63,881 nucleotides of DNA from Pseudoruegeria aquimaris (GCF_900172235.1 NZ_FWFQ01000021.1:1-63881), one strand, 5' to 3'. Shown: positions 26,905 to 36,154, numbered from the stretch's first letter. Numbers and translations are program-made. Notes: a model not told the origin generated them from the sequence alone.

Positions 26905-28236
26905 TCAGAGTTCGCGGCCCGCGCGCCGTTCCGCGTGGCGCAGGTGCAGCGTGGCGCCGAGGCGGGCGATCGGCGCGGGCGGCAGGCGGCTGGGTGGCGC
27001 GCTGGCCAGCGCCCTGTCGAGCGCGGGAGAGCCGATGCCGAGGGCCAGATCCGCCGCCAGCCCGCCGGCCAGGGTGCCTTTCGCGGTGCCGAGCCCGTTC
27101 TGGCAGCAGGCGCTGAAAAGCCCCTCATCCAACGCGCCGATCACCTGCACGTTGTTGCGGCTGAGGCAGAGGCGGCCGCCCCAGCGGTATTCCATCGAAA
27201 CCCCGTCCAGCATCGGGAAGCGGGCGGCGAAGGCGCGGTCATGGGTCTGATAGACTTGTTTCAGACGCGCCGGGCTGGCCTTCATCGAGGGCTCGAAGGT
27301 GAACCGGTTGCGCACGATGATGCGATCGCCGCCGGTGCCGGAAATCCTGCGCACGGTGGAGCCCATCGGATCGGAGGGCGTGAGCCCCCAGACGGCCTGC
27401 CCGCCGAGCCGCGCGCATTCCTCCGGTGACAGCGCGCGCGTCATCGAGGCATAGGTGAAGACATGCATCAGGCGGCCGCGCATCCGGCCGAAGCTTTCGA
27501 GGTGTCCGTTGACGGCGAGGATCACCCGCGGCGCGCAGACCTCGCCGTGTGGCGTCGTGGCGATCCAGTCGCCGAGGCGTTTCAGCTGAACCACGGGCGA
27601 AGCCTCGTGCAGGCGCACCCGGTTGCTGCGCAGCCCCTGCGCCACGCCGCGCACGAACATCGCCGGCTGGATCATCGCGCTGCCCGGCGTGAACAGGCCG
27701 CCGGTATAATAGCTGGTGCCTGTGATCTCGCGCATCTGGGCGGCGTCGAGATGTTCGTGCGGCTCGCCCATCGCGGCGAGATGGTGGGCGAAGCTCTCGT
27801 TGTGGGCCTGTCCGCGCTGCGACGCCGCGCCGTTGATCTTCCCTGACCGCGAGAAGGCCTCTTCGGGCAGGCCGAATTGCTCGGCCATCTTCTGGGCCTG
27901 CGCGATGCCGCGGCGGTTGTCCTCGGTCTGGGCGAGATCGGCCTGAAGCGTGCCGCCGTAATCCTCGGAGGTCAGGTCATGGGGCAGATCGACCATGAAG
28001 CCCGAGTTGCGCCCCGCCGGGCCGTCGCCCACGCGCACCGCGTCCAGCAGCACGATCCTGTCGCCCGGCGCCTTTTCGGCGAGGCGGTGGGCGGCGGCGA
28101 GCCCGGCGAAACCGGCGCCGATCACCAGCCAGTCGGCGGTGATGCGGTGCTCCAGCGGCTCGGGCGGCGGCGGCTCCGGCAGCAGCCGGTTCCAACCCGC
28201 CGGGCCGGGATCCACCGGCAGGTGGCGCACCCGCAT
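26905..28236 (-). CDS. DAO-family FAD-dependent amine/amino-acid oxidoreductase
   Basis: 443 aa. FAD motif DWLVIGAGFAGLAAAHRLAE at residue ~35, then DAVRVGDGPAGRNSGFMVDLPHDL, and a C-terminal FAD-contact stretch CQNGLGTAKGTLAGGLAADLALG. The family includes sarcosine, glycine and D-amino-acid oxidases and demethylating enzymes. The start at 28236 lies 2 bp after the MttB-like stop, with CAGGAG inside that gene's end as ribosome-binding site. Probably oxidises the amine handled by the MttB-like protein. Confidence 0.9.
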   Translation of the reverse strand: MRVRHLPVDPGPAGWNRLLPEPPPPEPLEHRITADWLVIGAGFAGLAAAHRLAEKAPGDRIVLLDAVRVGDGPAGRNSGFMVDLPHDLTSEDYGGTLQADLAQTEDNRRGIAQAQKMAEQFGLPEEAFSRSGKINGAASQRGQAHNESFAHHLAAMGEPHEHLDAAQMREITGTSYYTGGLFTPGSAMIQPAMFVRGVAQGLRSNRVRLHEASPVVQLKRLGDWIATTPHGEVCAPRVILAVNGHLESFGRMRGRLMHVFTYASMTRALSPEECARLGGQAVWGLTPSDPMGSTVRRISGTGGDRIIVRNRFTFEPSMKASPARLKQVYQTHDRAFAARFPMLDGVSMEYRWGGRLCLSRNNVQVIGALDEGLFSACCQNGLGTAKGTLAGGLAADLALGIGSPALDRALASAPPSRLPPAPIARLGATLHLRHAERRAGREL

Positions 28237-28238
28237 CC

Positions 28239-29789
28239 TCAATACTCCTGGTTCAGCGCATCGGCGGCCGGGATCTCCCGCTCGCGCCGGGCGATGAAAT
28301 CGCGCAGGGCCTCGTCCTTCGCCACGTCGAGGCTCGGTTCTTCGTAGTCGGCCAGCAGGCTGCGCGCGCGGATCAGGGCGCGTTCGGTGATCTCGACGCT
28401 GCCCTCGGCCTGCCATTGCTCGATGGAGTTGTTGTCGAACATCTCGGGCATGAAGAAGGCCTGCTGGAAGCGTTCAAGCGTATGCGGATGGCCGAGGTAG
28501 TGCCCGCCGGGGCCGACATCGGCGACGGCGGCCAGCGCGGTATCGAAATCGCTCCAGTCGATGCCTTCCGCCATGCGGTAGCCCATGGCGCAGACCTCGG
28601 CGTCGACGATGAATTTCGCGGTGGAGCAATGCATCCCGGCCTCGTTCCAGCCGGCGGAGTGCCAGATGTAGTTGCAGCCCGCGAGCAGCACGGCGTTCAG
28701 CGTCATCGCGCTTTCGTAGCCGGCCTGCGCGTCGAAGGTCTTGGCGCCGCCGAGCGTGTTGGAACTGCGCCACGGCACGCCGTAGAAGCGCGCCATCTGG
28801 CCGATCATGAAATTCATCAGGCTGATTTCGGGCGTGCCCGCCATCGGCGCGCCGGATTTCATCGACACGGTGGAGAGGTAGTGGCCGTAGATCGCCGGGC
28901 AGCCCCTGCGCACGACCTGCGTGTAGGCCAGCGCGCTCAGCGCCTCGGCGTTGAGCTGGGCCACGGTGGCGGCGGTGGAGGCAGGCGTGTTGGCGCCGCC
29001 CAGAACGAAAGGCGAGCAGAGCACCGGCTGGTTGCGCCGGCAGAAGGCGCGCAGGGCACCCAGCATGGTTTCATCCCAGACGAGCGGGGAGTTGCCGTTG
29101 CAGTTGCCGGTCACGACGGGGTGGGATTCCATGAATTCCGCGCCGAAGAGCAGCGCGCACATCTCCATCACGTCCTCGGCGTTTCGGGGGCTCGTCGTCA
29201 TGCCCATGAACGTCTTGTCGGAGTATTTCATCGAGGAATAGGTGATGCGCAGGTGGCGCTGGCTGATCGGGTGATCGCAGGGCTCAACGATGTGGTGCGC
29301 GGAGGAATGCAGCGCCGGCAGCATGTGGCAGAGGCGGTGGAAATTGGCGAGATCGTCCAGCGTCGGGGCACGGCGGACATCTTCCAGATCGCGCAGGTAG
29401 GGCGCCCCCGTCATCGGCACGAAGATCGCGTGATCGCCGCCGAAGGGCAGGGCGTTGGCCGGGTTGCGTGCTTGGTACGTGAAGCGCTCGGGGATGGTGG
29501 CGATCAGCTCCCGCACGAGGTGCCTGTCGAGGTAGACGCGTTCGTCCACCACCTTGGCACCGGCCCTGCGCCAATCCTCCAGCGCGATCGGATCGCGGAA
29601 CCGGACGCCGACGTTTTCGAGGATCTCCATCGAGGCGGCATCGATGCGGGCCACCTGTTCGCCGTCCATCGGCTCGGTTAGCGGCAGCCTGCGCCGGAGC
29701 GCGGGCAGCATGGTGATGTCGCGGCTCTGGCGTTGCGCCCTGCGCGCGCCGCGCCCGCGCCGGGTGGTGCCGACGGCTTCAACGCTCAT
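28239..29789 (-). CDS. Trimethylamine methyltransferase (MttB) superfamily protein, non-pyrrolysine
   Basis: 516 aa of the MttB fold, with a basic N-terminal extension (GTTRRGRGARRAQRQSR). Family segments: ASMEILENVGVRF, the METHYL-binding barrel, GNCNGNSPLVWDETMLGALRAF and FGMGTTSPRNAEDVME-like region. There is no in-frame TAG, so no pyrrolysine; such members act on quaternary amines such as glycine betaine. Normally they need a corrinoid protein, and none is nearby. GGGAAGG precedes the ATG at 29789; the frame runs on upstream as a shadow. Confidence 0.88.
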   Translation of the reverse strand: MSVEAVGTTRRGRGARRAQRQSRDITMLPALRRRLPLTEPMDGEQVARIDAASMEILENVGVRFRDPIALEDWRRAGAKVVDERVYLDRHLVRELIATIPERFTYQARNPANALPFGGDHAIFVPMTGAPYLRDLEDVRRAPTLDDLANFHRLCHMLPALHSSAHHIVEPCDHPISQRHLRITYSSMKYSDKTFMGMTTSPRNAEDVMEMCALLFGAEFMESHPVVTGNCNGNSPLVWDETMLGALRAFCRRNQPVLCSPFVLGGANTPASTAATVAQLNAEALSALAYTQVVRRGCPAIYGHYLSTVSMKSGAPMAGTPEISLMNFMIGQMARFYGVPWRSSNTLGGAKTFDAQAGYESAMTLNAVLLAGCNYIWHSAGWNEAGMHCSTAKFIVDAEVCAMGYRMAEGIDWSDFDTALAAVADVGPGGHYLGHPHTLERFQQAFFMPEMFDNNSIEQWQAEGSVEITERALIRARSLLADYEEPSLDVAKDEALRDFIARREREIPAADALNQEY

Positions 29790-29812
29790 GGCGCGCCTTC
29801 CCTGATCCTGCT

Positions 29813-31291
29813 TCAGCCCACATTGTCGCCGTCCTTCGGGTCGGTGAGATCGATCCAGATCGTCTTGAGTTCGGTGTATTGATCGTGGGCCTGCAGGCCG
29901 TTGTCGCGCCCGCCGAAGCCGGATTGGCCGTAGCCGCCGAAGGGGGTGGTGATGTCGCCCTCGCCGTAGCAGTTCACCGTGACGGTGCCCGCCCGGATGC
30001 CGCGGGCCGCACGCAGGGCGCGGCGCAGATCGCGGGTGAAGACGCTGGCGGCGAGGCCGTAGTCCGTGTCGTTGGCCAAGGCGATGGCTTCTTCGGTGGA
30101 GGCGACGGTGAGCACGCCGAGGATGGGGCCGAAGACCTCTTCCCGCGCGAGGGGATCGTCGCGGGTGATCTCGTAGATCTTCGGCGTCACGTAGGGACCG
30201 TCGGGCGCATCGCCGCCCTTCAGGTAGCCCGCGACCTTGGCGCAATGGGCCGGATCGATGAGCGCGCCGAGGTGAGTGGCCGGATCGAGGGGATCGCCCG
30301 TGCGCCAGTCCCGCAGGCGGGCGGCCATGCGTTCCATCAGCGCCGGTTTCACGGCTTCATGAACGATCAGCCGGCTGGCGGCCGAGCAGTTCTCGCCCAT
30401 GTTCCAGAAGGCGGCGTTGAGCAGGTGCTCGGCCACGTGATCGAGGTTCTCGGCATCCTCCAGCACCACCGCCGGGTTCTTGCCGCCGCACTCCAGAACC
30501 ACCTTCTTGAGGTTGGAGTCCGCCGCGTAGCGCAGGAAGCGGCGGCCCGTCTCGGTGGAGCCGGTAAAGCTCACCATGTCCACGCCCATGTGGCGGCCGA
30601 GCGGCTGGCCCACGCCGGGGCCGTCGCCGGGCAGCACCTGCAACACCCCGCGCGGCACCCCGGCCATATGGGCGAGTTCGGCCAGCCGCAGCGCCGTCAT
30701 CGAGGTCTGTTCGGCCGGCTTCACGATCACCGAGCAGCCGGCGGCCAGCGCGGGGCCGATCTTCCAGGCCATCATCAGCATCGGGAAGTTCCACGGCAGC
30801 ACCGCCGCCACGACGCCGACCGGCTCGCGCACGATCAGGCTGAGGGCGTCATCGCCCGTGGGGCCGGCCTGATCGTAGATCTTGTCGATCGCCTCGGCGT
30901 GCCATTTGAGCGTCTGGATCGTTTCCGGCACGTCGATCAGCACGCAGTCGCGGATCGGCTTGCCGGACTCGAGGCTTTCCAGCACGGCCAGCTCGTCACG
31001 GCGCCGGGTGATGAGCTTGCAGAGGCGGATCAGCACCTCCTTGCGCTCGGAGGGGTGCCGGTGCGCCCAGTCGCCGCGCTCGAAGGCGTCGCGCGCCTTC
31101 TCGACGGCGAGATCCACGTCGGCAGGGCCAGCGGTGCAGAACCGCGCAAGCGGGGCACCGGTGGCGGGGTTGAGCGTTTCCATCTCGGGGCCCGATCCCC
31201 TGCGGAAGCGGCCATCGATGAAAGGAGTCGTCGGGAAGGCCAGATCGGCGGCGATGGCGGCGTATTCGGAGCGGGTCAGAAGCGCGGTCAT
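29813..31291 (-). CDS. Aldehyde dehydrogenase, gamma-(glutamylamino)butyraldehyde dehydrogenase-like
   Basis: 492 aa, PuuC/KauB-like. PWNFPMLMMAWKIGPALAAGC, KPAEQTSMTALRL, FTGSTETGRRF, Glu in VLECGGKNPAVV, nucleophile Cys in FWNMGENCSAASR and the C-terminal GGYGQSGFGGRDNG. The start ATG at 31291 overlaps the DapA-like stop (ATGA). Together with the DapA-like enzyme, it resembles the deaminase plus semialdehyde-dehydrogenase pair of hydroxyproline-type catabolism, but this is only a parallel. Confidence 0.91.
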   Translation of the reverse strand: MTALLTRSEYAAIAADLAFPTTPFIDGRFRRGSGPEMETLNPATGAPLARFCTAGPADVDLAVEKARDAFERGDWAHRHPSERKEVLIRLCKLITRRRDELAVLESLESGKPIRDCVLIDVPETIQTLKWHAEAIDKIYDQAGPTGDDALSLIVREPVGVVAAVLPWNFPMLMMAWKIGPALAAGCSVIVKPAEQTSMTALRLAELAHMAGVPRGVLQVLPGDGPGVGQPLGRHMGVDMVSFTGSTETGRRFLRYAADSNLKKVVLECGGKNPAVVLEDAENLDHVAEHLLNAAFWNMGENCSAASRLIVHEAVKPALMERMAARLRDWRTGDPLDPATHLGALIDPAHCAKVAGYLKGGDAPDGPYVTPKIYEITRDDPLAREEVFGPILGVLTVASTEEAIALANDTDYGLAASVFTRDLRRALRAARGIRAGTVTVNCYGEGDITTPFGGYGQSGFGGRDNGLQAHDQYTELKTIWIDLTDPKDGDNVG

Positions 31292-32196
31292 GCGGCCTCT
31301 CCTTCGATGGCGGCGAGGCTTGCGTCCATGGTGCGGATCACCCGTTCGAGCGTGCGGCGGTCGTCCTTGTTGAGCGGTTGCAGCGGCTTGCGGGGCGGGC
31401 CGGCGTCGATCCCGCGCAGGGTGAGCCCGTGCTTGATGCATTGGATGAAGGCGCCGCCCTGTTCGAGCACGGCCATCAGCGGCAGCATCGCCGACATGAT
31501 CGCGCGCCCCTTGGTGAAATCGCCCTCCAGCGCGCAGGCGCGATAGAGGGCGAGGTGGGCCTCGGGGGCGAAGTTGGACCCGGCGCAGACCCAGCTGCGC
31601 GCGCCCCAGGCGAAGAACTCGAGGGCCTGGTCGTCCATCCCGCAGGAAAGCGCGATATGGGGGTAGTCACGCGCCAGCATGTGCAGCCGGTTCGGATCGC
31701 CGGAGCTTTCCTTGATGGCGCAGAAGTTCGGCGAACGGCCGAGCCTGTCGAGGCAGTCCTCGTCCATGTTGACGCTCATCCGGCCGGGGTAGTTGTAGAG
31801 CATGATCGGCAGGTTGGCGGCCCTGTCCACCGCCAGCGCGTGCAGCGCGATCTCACGCCCCGTCGGGTAGGCATAGGGCGGTGTGGCCACGAGGAGCGCA
31901 TCGGCGCCCGCTTCCTTTGCGGCAATCGCGTAGGCCACGCTGTCTTCGGTGCGGATGGCGCCGGTTCCGACGATCATCGGCACGCGCCCGGCGATCAGCG
32001 CCTTGACGCGGGCCATCATCCCGATGCGCTCCTCCATCGTCTGGGCGTAGTATTCCCCGGTGGTGCCGGCCACGATGAGCCCGTGGACTCCGGCGCCGAT
32101 CAGCTTCTCCACCACCTGTTCCAGCGCCGCCTCGTTGAGGCTGAAGTCCGCGTTGTAGGGGGTGACGAGCGGGGTGTAGATCCCTTCAAATCGCAT
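31288..32196 (-). CDS. Dihydrodipicolinate synthase (DapA)/N-acetylneuraminate lyase family protein
   Basis: 302-aa class I aldolase-type TIM barrel. GTTGEYYAQT loop, the Tyr in MLYNYPGRM, and Schiff-base Lys in FCAIKESSGDPNRL. In a catabolic operon with ALDH, DAO and a GntR regulator it is more likely a lyase or a dehydratase/deaminase (like the hydroxyproline-pathway 1-pyrroline-4-hydroxy-2-carboxylate deaminase) than lysine-biosynthetic DapA. Its start overlaps the GntR stop by 11 bp. Confidence 0.9.
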   Translation of the reverse strand: MRFEGIYTPLVTPYNADFSLNEAALEQVVEKLIGAGVHGLIVAGTTGEYYAQTMEERIGMMARVKALIAGRVPMIVGTGAIRTEDSVAYAIAAKEAGADALLVATPPYAYPTGREIALHALAVDRAANLPIMLYNYPGRMSVNMDEDCLDRLGRSPNFCAIKESSGDPNRLHMLARDYPHIALSCGMDDQALEFFAWGARSWVCAGSNFAPEAHLALYRACALEGDFTKGRAIMSAMLPLMAVLEQGGAFIQCIKHGLTLRGIDAGPPRKPLQPLNKDDRRTLERVIRTMDASLAAIEGEAA

Positions 32197-32890
32197 CCCG
32201 GCGCTCCTTCAGGCTGATCACATCCACCGGCAGCGGATCGGGGCGCACGTAGCGCTCCATCCGGTCGCGGCTGAGATCCCAATGTTGCAGGGTCAGATCG
32301 ATGGCGAGCGCGCTTTCGCGCTTCTCGATGGCGGCGATCATCGCGTCATGCTGGGCGCAGGCTTTCGCGACGAGATCGCTCTCCGCCTCGGACGCCGGGC
32401 GATAGAACGTCTGGCTCAGGCGGGTGTGATCGATCAGCAGGCGCGAGAGCGCTGCCGTGAGGTAGGGGTTGTGGGCCATCTCGCCGATCAGCGCGTGGAA
32501 GGCGTGGTTGGCCAGCACCGCGCGCCCGGCGTCCCGCCCGCCCGTCGCCGCGGCGAACTCGCGCTGGATCTCCTTCAGCGCATCAAGCTGGGCTTCGGTC
32601 CGGTTCTCCGCCGCCAGACGCGCGATGTTGGCGTAGATCATCGGCGCGGTCTGGAAGAAGGTGCGCATCGCGGCGATGCCCATGGAAGCCACCTTGGCGC
32701 CGCGGTTCTGCGTCAGTTCGAGATAGCCTTCCCCCTGGAGCCGTTGAAGCACCTCGCGCACCGGCGTGCGCGAAAGCCCGTAGCGCGCCGCGATGGTGCC
32801 TTCGTCCAGATCCAGCCCCGGCGCGAGCTCGGTGGACAGGATGCGCCTGCGCAGATCCGACAGGCAGTCTTCTTTCGAGAATCGTGTCAT
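32186..32890 (-). CDS. GntR-family (FCD) transcriptional regulator
   Basis: 234 aa. N-terminal wHTH (LSDLRRRILSTELAPGLDLDEGTIAARYGLSRTPVREVLQRLQGEGYLEL) and an all-helical FCD effector domain with metal-ligand-type residues (D/H in NHAFHALIGEMAHN). First gene of the minus-strand operon, with a palindrome just upstream. The ATG at 32890 begins the HTH; the frame is open further upstream but reads as shadow. Confidence 0.93.
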   Translation of the reverse strand: MTRFSKEDCLSDLRRRILSTELAPGLDLDEGTIAARYGLSRTPVREVLQRLQGEGYLELTQNRGAKVASMGIAAMRTFFQTAPMIYANIARLAAENRTEAQLDALKEIQREFAAATGGRDAGRAVLANHAFHALIGEMAHNPYLTAALSRLLIDHTRLSQTFYRPASEAESDLVAKACAQHDAMIAAIEKRESALAIDLTLQHWDLSRDRMERYVRPDPLPVDVISLKERRDAI

Positions 32891-32910
32891 GGGGAAGCGT
32901 AGCACACAAA

Positions 32911-32931
32911 TTGTATACGACGTGTATTCAA
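32911..32931. promoter_or_regulatory. Probable GntR operator
   Basis: An interrupted palindrome, TTGTATAC-N5-GTATTCAA, with 7 of 8 positions matching between arms. It is 20 bp before the GntR start, in an AT-rich stretch unlike its surroundings. TTGTATAC-type half-sites are common for FCD GntR regulators. It could act on the operon and on the divergent FkbM gene. Confidence 0.6.
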
Positions 32932-33016
32932 AAAAATTCCCCCCCGTGACGGCCCTCTCCCGGCGTGACTGTGCCGGGGGCATGGGGTAGGCTTCGCGCA
33001 AGAGCCAAGGTGGCCA

Positions 33017-33757
33017 GTGACGAGGAGAGCGGTTTTGGACGGGCAGGACATCACGAGCGCGGCGCAGCGGGAGCGGACGCCGCCGAAAACGGTGGAGGAG
33101 ATCCGGGAGGCTTTCCTTGATGACGCCTCGGCGGAGGGGCTGATCGTGCGCGGGCAACTGCGCCAGGATCTGCTCGCGCTCATCGTTTCCGGCTACAAGC
33201 GCGGGGGCTATTTCGTCGAGTTCGGCGCGACCGACGGCGAGAAATACAGCAATTCGAACCTGCTGGAGAAGCGTTTCGGCTGGCAAGGCATCCTCTCGGA
33301 GCCCGCCGTGGGCTGGCACCGCCGCCTGCGCCGCAAACGCGACTGCATCATCGACACACGCTGCGTCTGGCGCGCCACCGGCGAACACCTGAGCTTCGAC
33401 ATGGCGAAATCCAAGACGCTCTCCACGCTCACGCAATTCGCCGACAGTGATCACCACGCCGAGAAGCGGGGCGAGGATTTCGAGCGGCTGACGGTGGAGA
33501 CCGTTTCGCTGGCCGACATGCTGGCCGAACACGGCGCGCCGGAAGCGATCGATTATCTGTCCGTGGATACCGAGGGCAGCGAGTTCGAGATCCTGAAGGC
33601 CTTCGATTTCGGCCGCCATCGCTTCGGGTTGATCACCGTGGAGCACAATTTCACCGAGCAGCGCGAGAAGATCCACGATCTGCTGGTGTCCAACGGCTAC
33701 AAGCGCATCCTGAGCGATCTGAGCAAGTTCGACGACTGGTATATCCCGGCCCGCTGA
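33017..33757 (+). CDS. FkbM-family methyltransferase
   Basis: 246 aa. SAM-binding GGYFVEFGATDGEKYSNSNLLEKRFGWQGILSEP (FkbM motif) and YLSVDTEGSEFEILKAFDF, the usual acidic motif. GTG start at 33017 with an AAGG site nearby; no ATG in frame gives the first segment. The family O-methylates sugars and polyketides. It stands alone between two operons and its substrate cannot be deduced; it may modify surface polysaccharide. It converges with the PuuD gene 22 bp away. Confidence 0.88.
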   Translation: MTRRAVLDGQDITSAAQRERTPPKTVEEIREAFLDDASAEGLIVRGQLRQDLLALIVSGYKRGGYFVEFGATDGEKYSNSNLLEKRFGWQGILSEPAVGWHRRLRRKRDCIIDTRCVWRATGEHLSFDMAKSKTLSTLTQFADSDHHAEKRGEDFERLTVETVSLADMLAEHGAPEAIDYLSVDTEGSEFEILKAFDFGRHRFGLITVEHNFTEQREKIHDLLVSNGYKRILSDLSKFDDWYIPAR

Positions 33758-33778
33758 TATGGCCGGCGGGCGCGCCGG

Positions 33779-35011
33779 TCAGCCGCCGCGCGCGGCCTTG
33801 TACCAGCTTTCGATCACGTTGCGGGCCTCGCCATCCATCTCGAAAGCATTGGGCGGGGGCATGGCGTGGCTGGCCGCGGCCTGAAGGTAGATGCGGTGCG
33901 CCTCGCGGGCCACGTCGGCCTCGGTTTCCAGCAGCACGCCCTTGGGTGCCCAGCGGATGCCCTCCCACACCGGTTCGCGCGCGTGGCACATGGAGCAGTT
34001 GCCCAGCACGGTGTCATAGGCTTCCGCGAAGCCGGGGGCGGAGGCGAAGCGTTCCTCGGCCGGCGTGAGCGGACGGGCTTCGGCCTCTTCCAGCGTCGTG
34101 CCGCCGGGCACCGTGGAAAGCCATGCGATCACCAGCATGATGATGGCCGTCACCGCCCACGTCCACCAGAGCTTCCTGCCCGTGGCGTGCATCGTGTTGA
34201 AGAACAGCCGGATCGTGACCCCGGTGAGGAAGATCAGGCTGGCGATGATCCAGCTGTATTCCGTGGCGAAGGCCAGCGGGTAGTGGTTGCTGAGCATCAG
34301 GAAGACGACGGGCAGCGTCAGGTAGTTGTTGTGGGTGGAGCGCAGCTTGGCGATCTTGCCGTATTTCGGATCCGGCGCGCGCCCCGCCTTCAGATCCGCC
34401 ACCACGATCTTCTGGTTCGGAATGATGATGAAGAAGACGTTGGCCGTCATGATGGTGGCGGTGAAGGCGCCCAGGTGCAGCAGCGCGGCGCGGCCCGTGA
34501 AGATCTGGTTGTAGCCCCAGCTCATCGCCACCAGCAGCGCGAACAGCAGCAGCATCAGCACCGTCGGCGTTTCGCCGAGCCGTGATTTGCAGAGGAAATC
34601 GTAGAACAGCCAGCCGATGGTGAGCGAACCGGCCGAGATCAGGATACCCTGCCAGAGCGCCAGCTCCGCCTTGGACGGATCGAGCAGGAACAGTTCGCCC
34701 CCCACCCAGTAGACGATCATCAGCAGCGCCGCTCCGGACAGCCAGGTGGAATAGCTTTCCCATTTGAACCACACCAGATGCTCGGGCATGTTCGCCGGGG
34801 CCACGAGGTATTTCTGGATGTGATAGAAGCCGCCACCATGGACCTGCCATTCCTCGCCGTGGGCGCCGGGTGGCAGGTGCGGCACCTGCTTGAGCCCCAG
34901 ATCGAGCGCGACGAAATAGAAGGACGAACCGATCCACGCGATCGCCGTCACCACGTGCAGCCACCGCACCGCGAAGGCCACCCAATCCCAGATCACCGCC
35001 AGATCATACAT
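33779..35011 (-). CDS. puuD: Membrane urate hydroxylase (urate oxidase) PuuD with C-terminal cytochrome c
   Basis: 410 aa. An N-terminal membrane domain with about eight TMs (including RWLHVVTAIAWIGSSFYFVALD and HGGGFYHIQKYLVAP with conserved His) is joined to a cytochrome c domain with CSMCH at ~residues 339-343 and a likely Met ligand in SHAMPPP. This is the PuuD layout, which oxidises urate to 5-hydroxyisourate and passes electrons to the respiratory chain. ATG at 35011 preferred over the GTG at 35014 for spacing from AGGAG. Divergent from a LysR gene. Confidence 0.93.
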   Translation of the reverse strand: MYDLAVIWDWVAFAVRWLHVVTAIAWIGSSFYFVALDLGLKQVPHLPPGAHGEEWQVHGGGFYHIQKYLVAPANMPEHLVWFKWESYSTWLSGAALLMIVYWVGGELFLLDPSKAELALWQGILISAGSLTIGWLFYDFLCKSRLGETPTVLMLLLFALLVAMSWGYNQIFTGRAALLHLGAFTATIMTANVFFIIIPNQKIVVADLKAGRAPDPKYGKIAKLRSTHNNYLTLPVVFLMLSNHYPLAFATEYSWIIASLIFLTGVTIRLFFNTMHATGRKLWWTWAVTAIIMLVIAWLSTVPGGTTLEEAEARPLTPAEERFASAPGFAEAYDTVLGNCSMCHAREPVWEGIRWAPKGVLLETEADVAREAHRIYLQAAASHAMPPPNAFEMDGEARNVIESWYKAARGG

Positions 35012-35110
35012 CACTTTTCTCCTGCCAGCTGTCCCCGCGCCAGCCTAGGCGAGCCGGGTTTCTTCTGCTATTGCTGGGCTTTATCAAGCACCATCAAAAA
35101 AAACGGAAGA

Positions 35111-36019
35111 ATGTCCTACTTCGACAATATCCGCACGTTCGTGCGTGTCTATGAATTGGGCAGCATGTCGGCGGCGGGCAGGGATCTGCGGATTTCCCCG
35201 GCGGTCACCTCATCGCGCATCTCGCAGCTGGAGGAGCACCTCGGGGTGCGCCTGTTCCAGCGCACGACGCGGAGCCTTGCGCCGACGGAACAGGGCAAAT
35301 CCTTCTACAGGGGCGCGACCGACATCCTCGCCGCCGTGGAGGCCGCGGAGGCGCAGATCGCCGACATCACCGAGAATCCGCGCGGGGCGCTCTACGTGGC
35401 CGCGCCGCTGGGCGTGGGGCGGCGGCTGATCGCGCCGCAGGTGCCGGCCTTCCTCGAACGCTATCCCGAGGTAAGCGTGCGTCTGCGCCTCACCGACCGC
35501 ACGGTGGATCTTACGATCGAGGGGCTGGATCTCGCCTTCTTCCTCGGTGAACCCGCCGACAGCGCCCTGCGCATCCGCAAGATCGCTGACGTGGAGCGCG
35601 TGCTCTGCGCCGCGCCTTCCTACGTGGCACGGCGCGGCATGCCGGCGGACGGCGCCGCGCTCGTGGCCGAGGGGCACGAATGCCTCAACCTGCGCTTTCC
35701 CGGCGCGACGGAATTCCAGTGGCGGCTCTCGACGGCGGAAGGCCCCAAGCGGTTCCGCGTGGCAGGGCGCTACGAGAGCGATGACGGCGATGTGCTGACG
35801 GACTGGGCGCTGTCGGGGCAGGGGATCGTGATGAAGCCGCGTTTCGAAGTGGCCGAGCATCTGGCCAGCGGCGCACTGGTACCCGTCGCGCAGGCCACGC
35901 CGCCGGTGCCGATCCAGATGGCCTGCCTGTTTCCGCACCGGCGCGGGCAGGATCCGAAAACCCGGCTCTTCATGGATTTCGTGATCGACCGGATCGCAGA
36001 CGCGGTGCGCGGCGCCTAG
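35111..36019 (+). CDS. LysR-family transcriptional regulator (first of paralogous pair)
   Basis: 302 aa. HTH segment MSYFDNIRTFVRVYELGSMSAAGRDLRISPAVTSSRISQLEEHLGVRLFQRTTRS, then an effector domain with RKIADVERVLCAAPSYVA and DVLTDWALSGQGIVMKP. Start at 35111 follows GGAAGA. Divergent from puuD and followed by the urate genes, so it probably senses a purine catabolite. It is closely similar to the LysR at 40334 in both domains. Confidence 0.92.
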   Translation: MSYFDNIRTFVRVYELGSMSAAGRDLRISPAVTSSRISQLEEHLGVRLFQRTTRSLAPTEQGKSFYRGATDILAAVEAAEAQIADITENPRGALYVAAPLGVGRRLIAPQVPAFLERYPEVSVRLRLTDRTVDLTIEGLDLAFFLGEPADSALRIRKIADVERVLCAAPSYVARRGMPADGAALVAEGHECLNLRFPGATEFQWRLSTAEGPKRFRVAGRYESDDGDVLTDWALSGQGIVMKPRFEVAEHLASGALVPVAQATPPVPIQMACLFPHRRGQDPKTRLFMDFVIDRIADAVRGA

Positions 36020-36060
36020 CTGCCGCAATGAGTGGAGAGCACTCGCAGCGAATGAGGTGG

Positions 36061-36140
36061 AGCGCCGACCCGAGGGGGGGGCGCAATCGCGCCGCCCCTG
36101 TGGGGGCGGGACGGCGCGGCCCAACAGTGCCTGTTGGGCG
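36061..36140. repeat. Hairpin-forming dispersed repeat, copy 1
   Basis: Starts AGCGCCGACCCG and pairs with CGGGACGGCGC (36107-36117), 10 of 11 matching. Inside is a second GC-rich stem, and it ends in GCCCAACAG-TGC-CTGTTGGGC, a perfect 9-bp hairpin. The same block recurs at 40094. It lies between the LysR stop and the end of uraH, so it may serve as a bidirectional terminator. Resembles a REP-like intergenic repeat. Confidence 0.8.
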
Positions 36141-36154
36141 AAGGTTCTTTCTCG

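Noticed and set aside
28239-29789. Possible pyrrolysine in the MttB-like gene
   Set aside because: No in-frame TAG; the reading frame is open throughout.
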